Under the pieces are notes generated by a model. The model saw only the letters and a program-made list of their open reading frames with translations, did not search any database and was not told the DNA's origin. From the NCBI GenBank assembly GCA_019671135.1, contig JAHRHY010000015.1, forward strand, positions 1,674,001 to 1,738,000: DNA of 64,000 nt, given 5' to 3'. Shown here piece after piece: positions 36,141 to 45,300 of this stretch. The first letter of the stretch is position 1, and every line of letters starts with the position of its first letter. The stretch comes from Linnemannia hyalina. Taxonomy: Eukaryota > Mortierellomycota > Mortierellomycetes > Mortierellales > Mortierellaceae. Position numbers and translations under genes: made by a program.

Positions 36141-36422
36141 TTTGGCAGTTCGAGAATAACGAAGGTGTTTCTCGACTCTCGAGAAGAGAGGCTATTAATA
36201 CCATGAGAGAAAATTACGTCACCGAAGTGTCGGTGGCTTTTTGTATGACAGTATAACGTCTCGTCCATTATTGTCTTTACTTTCTCTCGTCAAATCATCT
36301 TTCATCAGGTAATGTCACTTGTTTTCCTTCGCTGCTTTCCTTGCTCTCCGTTTTTTTTTCTGTGGGATCCGTGGGCTCCATGGCTGCGGGACTGTAGGAC
36401 CCACTCAAGGCTAACTTTCCAA

Positions 36423-36452
36423 GGCGCACCGCCTGGTTGTTCCGGGTGTGCC
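36423..36452. repeat. Hairpin repeat copy 1
   Basis: Stem GGCGCACC (36423-36430) pairs with GGTGTGCC (36445-36452), 8 bp with one G-T pair, around the conserved loop GCCTGGTTGTTCCG. Confidence 0.8.
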
Positions 36453-36480
36453 TGGACCTCGCCTGGGTCCGGCTTTCCAA

Positions 36481-36508
36481 ACGCACCGCCTGGTTGTTCC
36501 GGGTGCGT
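36481..36508. repeat. Hairpin repeat copy 2
   Basis: Stem ACGCACC pairs with GGTGCGT around the same GCCTGGTTGTTCCG loop. It is 57 bp after copy 1, and the left flank CTTTCCAA is also shared. Confidence 0.8.
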
Positions 36509-36549
36509 CAGCTTGTCATCTGATTAATTCTTGGCAAGTCAGCCATCAG

Positions 36550-36579
36550 TGCATGCCGCCTGGTTGTTCCGGGCATGCA
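36550..36579. repeat. Hairpin repeat copy 3
   Basis: Stem TGCATGCC pairs with GGCATGCA around the same GCCTGGTTGTTCCG loop. The stem differs from copies 1 and 2 on both arms in a compensating way. Confidence 0.8.
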
Positions 36580-36903
36580 TAAGGTAGGTGCACAGGGTGT
36601 TGCTTGACCATGTCTCTTCCACCCCTTGGTGGGGAGTAGGAGAGCCACCCTGGACTGCAGTATCTCTTTGGGCGAGGAGACTACTGTGGACCCTTTTTGC
36701 CGACCCGTCCATTTTCCCCTTGCCATTCCCTCCCTCTGGCCATATCTACGCCAACTTAGAGTACAGTTTAACAAAAGAGGCGTTTTGAAGACCACGAGTA
36801 TATGCCAAGCGTAGTTGTAACTAACTACCATGATACTTCTGACATTGAACTCTGCTGCCAAGGGCGCTAGGAAAACATGAGCGAGCTGTTACTTTGTGTA
36901 TAG

Positions 36904-37437
36904 CTCATTAAGGCCGAGAATGCCAACGACTTCCGCGACGTCGATGCAAAAGATTCACCCTCTGGGCAGTTTCGATTCACTGATAGATGACGATGACGAC
37001 GAGATTTCCATCGTGCTCGACACCGTCAGTGAGAAGAAAAAACTCCGACCTTTCTGATGTGTTCTGGGAGGATACTCCAAGAAAGACAGTGACCACCAGG
37101 TAATTCATCAATGCTCTAGACTTCTTTTTAATTCGCTCCTCCTCCACTCTGTTGCCCATCTCTGTCCATGTTCCTGATTATCTTTCCCCGATTCTCGCCC
37201 GGGTACTCTATTGTCTGGTACGTAACAAGCTATGTTATTTATGTTATTTAATGACCTTCCATGATATTCGTCATATTCTAATGCATCCTTTTCGTTGAAA
37301 CAGGTATTCTCAGAACCGATGTCAAAAAAAATTACGGACAAGTTCTTTCAATCCGGATCACTACTTGCCATCTTCCTCGACTCATTCGTGAGGGGGCCAA
37401 GAATCGCTACCTGTCACTGCAGGACCTATTAATGGTC
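36904..37437 (+). pseudogene. Crinkler (CRN) header fragment 1, frameshifted
   Basis: The N-terminal region typical of Crinkler effectors can be read in broken frames: LIKAENANDFRDVDAKD (36904-36954), then IDDDDDEISIVLDTVSEKKK (about 36980-37050), then SDLSDVFWEDTPRKTV in a third frame (to 37099). After an intron-like gap, a block equivalent to DVKK-ITDKFF...FLDSFVRG (37304-37437) is shifted by one extra A in an A8 run near 37323-37330. At least three frameshifts in about 500 bp make it dead. In living members this header precedes a variable C-terminal domain. The adjoining second copy helps confirm the identity. Confidence 0.6.
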
Positions 37438-37754
37438 TACTCTGAGCTTGGCATCGGACATTTGGAAAACCAGTGGAAGCATGGCCCAGCCAGCCTACTC
37501 TTCTGACCTACCGAAATCAACCCACGCAAGCTATGACGTCGTTATAATGCGTTCTTTCTTTCTCGCCCTCTCCTTTTCGCCACCTTCAACGCCTCTTAAT
37601 CACCTTGCCATCATTCGATTCCTTTTTCTATCACTCCTCCCACATCTCTTTGCTGTGCCACCCTCCCCACTCTTTATGTGTTGTCTTTCCCCCTTTTTTT
37701 GCACTCTCTCTTCCACTTTGCTTTCCGTTTGTTTCTCACTACCCATCGTTCCAG

Positions 37755-38364
37755 CGAACAAGCACAAACCGACTATCCTGAATGAGGTTGAGTTACCAAC
37801 AGAACTTGACCCAACAGACGATGTCTCCGATGTCTTTCCAAAGACACCACCCAAGAAAACGATCCACGTTATCATCCGGCGCCCTCCTTCAAGTAATGCA
37901 CACACGCGTGCTTTTTCATTCACACCTTGCACATGTCCACATACTGTGTCCATTGTGCATGCACTAATTTATCCTCTCATCCAATTGCACTGATATAGTC
38001 CATGCGCCTGTTCCTGTTCCACTCCATGCTCGCAGCTCCACCCCTCTCTTAGACGACTCTCGCCGTGGCACGCTGCTATCTGGTATGGACCCACTTATGT
38101 CTTCGTACTTTATTGTTGTTATTCTTTCGAGTGTTAAATGTTCTTACATCGCCCTTTTATCCCGTGCAAATAGGCGACCTCCATAGCGACATCAAAAAGA
38201 TCACGGACAAGTTCTTTGCACCAGGGTCAGACGTGGCCAAATTTCTCGACGCGTTCGTGGGAGGCCAAGGAGCACTGCCCACGACGACTGGGCCCATTCT
38301 AGGTTTACCAAGTGCTCGGCGTCGCGGATTCGGCCATCCACCAGAGACTTTGTCCTTTATTTAG
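37755..38364 (+). pseudogene. Crinkler (CRN) header fragment 2
   Basis: Three exons are readable in phase: 37755-37892, 37999-38084 and 38174-38364. They give ELDPTDDVSDVFPKTPPKKT, HVIIRRPPS (the header-end HV..RPP motif), HAPVPVPLHARSSTPLL, then DIKKITDKFFAPGSDVAKFL, GGQGALPTTTG and GFGHPPETLSFI before a TAG. A long pyrimidine-rich intron-like stretch precedes the first exon. It lacks the start of the header and stops where the variable C-terminal domain should begin. The ITDKFF block is duplicated in fragment 1, so the two are tandem relatives. Confidence 0.6.
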
Positions 38365-38389
38365 ACGTGAAGGTGGATCCTGTTCCAGC

Positions 38390-38760
38390 TGGTATGGGTA
38401 GGTTACAAGGAGTTGCCTGAAACGACAGATCATGTCGGCCAGCGACTATGGCACTGATCTTTACTTCGCTCGTTGGAATGTGCTGAAAACCCAATCATTT
38501 CCTCGCCCTACGCCTCTACTCCAATCCCAGGGCATCTTGTGTACGGGAAGTCTGACCAAAGCTCTTTCTTTCCGTTGATAGCCTAATCATGAGTACCTTC
38601 CGTTGACCCAAGATGGTTGCAGGAGCCAAGGACCTTTGGATATCGATGGAGCTGCGACCTGTACTTCTTAACAGGATGTACATGGAGAGACGAAACTCAT
38701 CCCCCGAATCCCATCCAAAAATCATATTAGAGCCATCCTCAGTCTCAACATGTATGTTCG
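38390..38760 (+). pseudogene. Possible Crinkler C-terminal debris
   Basis: Short blocks in mixed frames (for example a helical ISMELRPVLLNRMYMERRNS string at about 38640-38700) continue on the same strand after fragment 2. Identity rests mainly on position. Confidence 0.25.
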
Positions 38761-39527
38761 TTTAACTCAGTTTAGGAGATCCTAACTGACTGTTGCCTGC
38801 ATGTTTTGGCTGCAATGCAGCACCCTGATAATGACATAGCTACGTATGTATGAGTTAGAGATACTACAAGAAAGGTCAGGAGCTAGTAAGCAAGCCCTTT
38901 TCCAGGGTGCAGTGTTCTCTGTTAAAGCTAAATTTCGGTTTCACTGCTTGACCAATAAATCAATCGTCCACCGAACTATCAACTTTTCTTCTTGCCTTTT
39001 CACCAACCTTGCCCCCGCTGCTTTTCCTCTTCATTATTGAACATGAACAACAACGGCCGCGTCCAATGCAAGGACCCACACTGCATTAACACATACAGCA
39101 CAAGGTGTGACATGCAACGACACTATCTAGCAAAACACACTGAAACGAGATTCCCCTGTCGTTTTCCTGGTTGCGAAACACACTTCAGCATGGACAACAA
39201 CCGCTTCAAACATGAGCGAAAGCATCAGCTGTACCACTGCCACGGTACAAAGAACAATCCTTGTAACCAGATCATCCAAGGAACACCAAACTGGATAGTT
39301 CACCAGAAAATCCACCAACCACATCCTTGCCCGGATCCAGATTGCGACAAAGGTTACACCATGCGGAAGTCACTCCTTAAACACCTGAAGGATACCCACA
39401 CAAGCAACAACCAGCCTCGGTCCAGCTTTGAACTTCCATCGACGTCGATCCCAACTGTCCCATCATCTGAGCCCATTGTTGACCATGAGACGAAGCTGCC
39501 AATCCCAAATGGTAAAAAATGGTGGCG

Positions 39528-39553
39528 TTTTTTTTTTTTTTTTTTTTTTTTTT
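39528..39553 (+). repeat. Poly(T) tract in the zinc-finger gene intron
   Basis: About 26 T residues followed by five G, inside the 39512-39591 intron. Confidence 0.85.
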
Positions 39554-40944
39554 GGGGGTCAACCTCAGCACCTGACCTCGTCCGTTTGTAGAATTCAAGG
39601 TACCAGTTGTGTACAAGGGAAACAGGGTCCAGGGGATAGAGCCGACAACAAAGTGGTACGAGTTCATTTACAAGCCAGGAACGACACCTCTGGAGAAGGA
39701 TGTTTAGCATTCTAAGAAGCACTCCAAAAAGTCGAAACATGTTGTTTCAGGAGAAGACGACATTGTATCTGACAAGGATGATGAGTCGGAAATCCAATTG
39801 AGTCCAGATGTGATGAACATTACGTCTGCATTAAATTTGCCGTCTACCAAGAATGGTGGATGAGCTGTTCATCCAAACAACGACAAACTCGAGTATTACA
39901 CTGGCTTCATGATAAATGGGAAATGCGTTGTTAAGAAACGTGGAACAAACATGTTTGTGGCTCTGTGAAGCACCGGAGATAAATGTCATAGAACGAACTA
40001 TTATTAGCAAGATGAAACTAGTTCAACTATCCGAGTTGCAATGGAAAGATCTATACGGTACAGAGTCTGAGGATGATGATGACGAAATTCCGGTTGAGCG
40101 GGCAAAGCAAGAGTCGTTAGAGGAATCATCAGACGGATATCATGCAGAGAGAGATGATAATGATGAGCAACCTTTATCTGAAGAAGAATCGACCGAGGAT
40201 GAAAATGTACCACAGTCCAAGTTAACTTGCGCTGAGATTGAGAGAATGCTGGATAGATTTACCACACGTGACACACATGGCGCTGTACATAAGAAAAGTT
40301 CGTCAGAAGAAGATGTAGATATGGTGCTGACAAACAGTGTGATGATACAACAACTGCGGTTGCAACGACGAATCCTGGCGAACAAGCAGGTGAAAAAATA
40401 TCTAGTGGAGATGAAGTTATAGAACTGGATATTACTGCAGGAGTTGATATCGGTGGTTCTTCACACGCGTTGATTAAGACTGGAGCGGGGTGTAATCCAG
40501 CGAATCTCCAATTAGTTGACACGGAGATTCTATTGTTTGGCAGTTTGAGTTCTTATCAAGCATCTAATCTTGATGGAATGTACAAAACGGAAGATCATAA
40601 AAAATTTGTGCTGAGCATGTGTGAAATTAAAGCAAAAATAGATGTAATCAGAGGAGACCTTGATGAAGAATACTTTAATGTTTCTAAAGATGATGAAAAA
40701 GCATTACAAAAGGAGCGGAGATTAACAAGATATAAGGATGCGTTACGAAAAGAGTATCGGGATTGGGAGACTGCACACAAAGAGAGATTTGGTAGACGTT
40801 ATCTTCCTGATGAGGTTAGGATATACGTTAGGGATATAGTAGACGCAAACCATGAACAACTTGTACAGCAGATATATAAAGATTTAAAGGTAAATGCACG
40901 AGTACGAAAGTCCAGACACCAGCAAAAGACTATCCGTAATGTAA

Positions 40945-41395
40945 GGAGGCCATCCATGTTCGGCTCCACCAACCATAGACTACAGTATAAAAATATCTGT
41001 CAACACCTATTAAAACAGTGTGTTCCTTGAGAGTACAACAAATCTCATCAGCTTTTTCCTTCCACCAGTCTCCATTTTCTACATTCACCACCACTACTTT
41101 GTAACATCATCTACTTTAGCTGAGAAAGCCTTGGACATGATCATCTCATATTGGAAAGGAAATTACTATCTGTAATATCTAGGATCCAATATGAGATGAT
41201 CATGTCCAAGGCTTTCTCAGCTAAAGTAGATGATGTTACAAAGTAGTGGTGGTGAATGTAGAAAATGGAGACTGGTGGAAGGAAAAAGCTGATGAGATTT
41301 GTTGTACTCTCAAGGAACACACTGTTTTAATAGGTGTTGACAGATATTTTTATACTGTAGTCTATGGTTGGTGGAGCCGAACATGGATGGCCTCC
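40945..41395. mobile_element. 451-bp foldback MITE with 210-bp inverted arms
   Basis: Positions 40944-41154 are repeated inverted at 41186-41396, apparently without mismatch, around a 31-bp spacer. The ends read GGAGGCC...GGCCTCC and are flanked by TAA on both sides (40942-40944 and 41396-41398), a TWA-type 3-bp target duplication as made by PIF/Harbinger transposases. The right terminus of element X also ends in GGCCTCC. It is inserted in the last codons of the broken zinc-finger gene: removing it restores a frame ending AAT GTA ACA TGA. It has no coding capacity; the apparent frame reading into its left arm is incidental. Confidence 0.8.
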
Positions 41396-41403
41396 TAACA
41401 TGA

Positions 41404-41756
41404 GAGACAGAGGATGAATCCAATTAGACAAAAGTAGAAACAGATGAATGTAAATGTGTGTAGATGATGTGCAAGATAAAAAAAATGTGCCTACAGTATA
41501 AGGAGAGTATGCTGCCGCGAGGAATGAGATCTTTTACGCGCCGCACATGTAAGAATATTTGTAAAACAGCAGACAAGAACGAAGATAGAAAATAGTCAAG
41601 GTATTGCACATTGGCTGACGTTTTTAAAAATTTCATCCACTATATATCTGTGATGAACAAAACACTTGAAAATCAACCAACGTAATACAAGGCTGTGCTG
41701 ATTTTTTAAAAGTTTCACCTAGGAGACCATTCAGGTCCAAAATACAACGTGGCATC
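41404..41756. other. Short spacer left of element A
   Basis: AT-rich. On the minus strand, 41716-41756 carries the end of a frame (DATLYFGPEWSPR, stop) that continues on the other side of element A at 47545, so A landed in an older open frame. Nothing else was recognised. Confidence 0.4.
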
Positions 41757-41904
41757 TGTCGCATTTTCGTGACTGTACATTATCAAGAAGCGTACTCAGT
41801 GAGATAATTAAGGGCAGTGTCCCTTAGTATTTAAACCCTAGACTTAGTAATAAACGAACCCCCATCTTCTTTCTCACTTACTCCAAGGTACGCTATATTT
41901 TTCA
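41757..41904 (+). repeat. Element A 5' LTR
   Basis: 148 bp, TG...CA, identical to 47397-47544. AATAAA at 41849-41854 is a possible polyadenylation signal. The sequence right after it is T8 then AAGTGAAG, with no canonical TGG primer-binding site. Confidence 0.95.
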
Positions 41905-42309
41905 TTTTTTTTAAGTGAAGATTCAAGGGTATCGTTTATTCGAAGTATCACACATTACATCCATCCATCCAAACCACTCAATCCATCAAAGCGCAAGGAC
42001 AACGTCCATCAACAAGCGCGGTATCTATAACACGGAACCAAAGCACTCTCTTGAATAACACACGAACGATTATAGTGTAGTAGAGTCCAACGGACCAGAT
42101 TTATAACAAGAGAGATCGGAAGAACAAAAGAAAGATCATTGTCATAACGTGATCTTGAATCAAAAAAGACTAATTGCTCATTATGCTACCCCATTCAAAA
42201 AACAGAAATGAATCAACTATGGGAAAAATAGCAAAGAGCAACGGCAAACGACCTCGAACCACCACCATCATGGCACCAACAACAAGCGGCCATCAAACCA
42301 ACACCCGAC

Positions 42310-45300
42310 ATGCCCAGATTCTCGTTGAATCCAGCCACAGCCTATGAAACCAATGAGACCAGAGTCTTTCTCGAGCGCTTCGCAACCCATCTCAAAACAC
42401 GTCTCGGCATGGATACCTTCGAAAACGAGTGTCATCGGTATCTCATCGTCCTCACTAACGACGACCATTATCAACAAGAGCTACAACGTCGATTCGCCGC
42501 CATCGAAGGAAACATCGGTTGGGACATGGCGGAGAAGGTATTCCTCAGCATCTGCCTCACCAAAGAGGAACGTTTGGAGAACATGCGGAACATGGCAGAC
42601 ATGGGACGCAATATGGGCGAGACGTATAACCGTTATTCCGCTCGTATCCTTCGGCATGCACGAGTGAATGGAATCCAAGACGATAACGACATCATCCTTC
42701 ATCAACTCGGGAGGTCGATCCCGGGGATGGAGTACGATTTCCTGCTCTTTAAGCATCAGATAAAGAACCCAGACGCCACAGCCTTTAAATCGATCAATAC
42801 CCTATGTGCACTGATGAGCACATTAACGGGACCTGAGGATGCAATCGATCAACCTCGGGCAGTGGGACGATCTCAGGATCAATTGCAACAGCAGCAGCAG
42901 TCTTTTGGGCCACGGCACAACACCTTCCCAAATGGAGTTCGAGGATCACGCGGAGCATCTCGCGGAGCACTCAGAGGAACTTTCCGAGGCCGAGGACAAG
43001 GGAGAATGAGCCCCATGGGACGCAGCAACAGTCAGCCCCCTTTTGGGCAAGCACCCGGGCAACCTCCTCGAGCAGGCATGAAGTTCTGCCAAGGCTGCAG
43101 CTGGAATAACTCGCACGAAACCAAGGACTGCCGATTCTGCACATTCTGCAGCAACAGGGGTCACACCTATGCAGACTGCCGCACAAGAATGCGTCAAGAA
43201 CAACAGCAGAACGGTACTCAAGGTAAGCAATCTACCATCACCATAAATGCAATGAAACTAAATAATTATGCTGAATTAACATTTAATCAAAGCAATAATA
43301 ACACTGACATACCGTTCTCTCTGCAAAATAACCCGCAGGCAACCAGCAATCCTAATGATCACGCAGACAAGACGGACATTATGAGCCACTTGGTCGAGTC
43401 CCTCGACACTAAAAACATAAACAATAGCATTAGCAACATAAACAACATAGACAATATAGAACTGAATACACAACATACACAATGTGCCATAACAATCAAA
43501 AATAATGCTACTGGTGTTAATCGCATTCCTGTCATACAACGAGTACGTACAAACCCCACGCCTGCCACAACGGTGTCAGTGCCAAGCCCTTGTTTGGATA
43601 TGCGTTTAGATGTTGAAAAGGGGGGAGAAATAAAGGAATGTCAATCAATTCAGAACGCAAAGAAAGAGGAATTTGCATTAAGCAGTCATACAACAAACAA
43701 CAAAGCCACCGAAGAAGAGCCGGAACTAATTTCTCTTTCGCGTGCCCATAAGTTTACAATAAAACAAGCACTTCACCTCCGCAACCAACAACAACTATCA
43801 AAGCAAGCAAGCACAAACAACCCAAGCATCACTGTCGCCTCATCATCCATTCTACCAGGATCAACACAATTACACAATAACATTCGGGCGATACGACTTG
43901 AGGACGCCCTTTTACAGGAACTGCTAGGGAAAATGGATTCGCTTAGCTTCTACAATTCAACAAACAATAAAACAATCACTTTGCGAGCACTACAAGCACC
44001 CAACATCTCCGACAGAGAAAAAAGAGTTCTCACTACCATCACATTCGAAGGAGAGAAGTACGAAGCACTAGTTGACACAGGAGCCACAGACTCTTGCATT
44101 CGTCGGGACATAGCAGAAAAACACAAAGTGAACATCAACCCAGTCGATGGAGTCATCACGCTCGTTGATCAGTCAATCACAATCCCAAGAACTGGAAGAA
44201 CAGATAACATCGAACTACAGGTTGGAATTCACTATGTGTCAGCACCACTGGAGGTCATAGATCAGCAATATCCATTCACAATTGGAATCGATCTCTTCCA
44301 CCGATTTGGACTGGGCATAACCGGACTACCTGACCCAGGAGCGGATGCTACAACTCTTCCAGATCCAGATCCGGACCACAAACCTTCACTCATACCAGGA
44401 AAAATTCCAAGTCAGGAAAAAACAAAACAATATATCAAAGAAAAAGAAACCTTCCTCAAGGCTATTGAAGGTGTACTAAAGGAGAATAAACAAGTTCCCG
44501 TCACCAGTCATTGTCCCGTTCCGGAAATGAAGGTATTTCTTCCTGTACCTGAAGGCACTGTGCTTTTTAGACGACCGCGTCCATTTGCAGAAAAACAAAT
44601 TCCTATTTTCGATGAAGCAATCAGGAAATGGAAGAATGACGATGTAATCAAACTAGCCCCTGTAGGCAACGTCCATAACAATTCATTAACGCTAGCAGCA
44701 AAGAAAGATGCAGAAGGAAACAAAACACTATGGCGTGTGTGTCTTGATCCAAGACCCTTAAACAAACACCTACCAGACGACAATTATCCATTGCCACTTA
44801 TACCAGATATTCTCAACCGCCTATCAGGCAACGCTGTGTACACCACGATCGATCTCACACAAGCATACCACAGACTACCAATCCACGAAGAGGACCAACC
44901 TCTCACGGCATTCATGCATAAGGGTACTCAATACATGTTCAAAAAAGCACCATTTGGTTTGAAGCCTCTGTCGAGTCTATTTCAGCGTGGAATGAACCGG
45001 ATCCTCGGTGATCTACCGTTTGTGTGCAACTTTATTGATGACATCGTTATATTTTCACGTTCGATAAAAGAGCACGCTGAACACGTAAAGATTGTAATTA
45101 AACGTCTCAACGAGGCAAAATTAATTATCAACCGCGATAAATGCAACTTCTTCAGCACACAGATCTCACTCCTTGGATTCCTTGTGGGTCTCCATGGCAA
45201 GAGTGTTGACACCAAGAAGTTTGTGAACATGCACAAGGTGGAATATGCCACTTGCGCCAAACAAATCCAATCTTACCTCGGAACGTGTAATTTTTTCCGT

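Larger units (their letters stand above)
36141..36903. other. Spacer between the unknown gene and Crinkler remnants
   Basis: Holds the presumed promoter of the minus-strand gene and the three hairpin repeats listed separately. No protein-coding gene is supported. Peptide-like repeats in the minus frames come from the hairpins and do not stay in one frame. Confidence 0.5.
39043..41403 (+). pseudogene. Broken C2H2 zinc-finger gene related to ORF1 of element X
   Basis: Exon 1 (39043-39511) encodes C2H2 fingers: CKDPHCINTYS...H, CRFPGCETHFS...H and CPDPDCDKGYTM...H. It splices across a poly(T)-containing intron to exon 2 (39592-39707), which ends in TAG. The frame reads on beyond that TAG with a Lys/Ser-rich and acidic linker, meets a TGA at 39861-39863 where the relative has Trp, then gives HPNNDKLEYYTGFMINGK and ISKMKLVQLSELQWKDL. 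These match repeat 2 of the 736-residue ORF1 in element X (HPNNDMLEYATKFTMNGK, SKMKLQPLSDEE). At least two frame changes follow, then a Lys/Glu-rich end (FNVSKDDEKALQKERRL, RRYLPDEVRIYVRDIVDANH). A MITE sits just before the inferred original stop. Confidence 0.6.

Noticed and set aside
36295..36861. Minus-strand frames with a repeated RNNQAV peptide as a possible gene
   Set aside because: The peptide comes from the hairpin repeats; copy 3 is in a different frame (70-bp spacing) and a stop intervenes.
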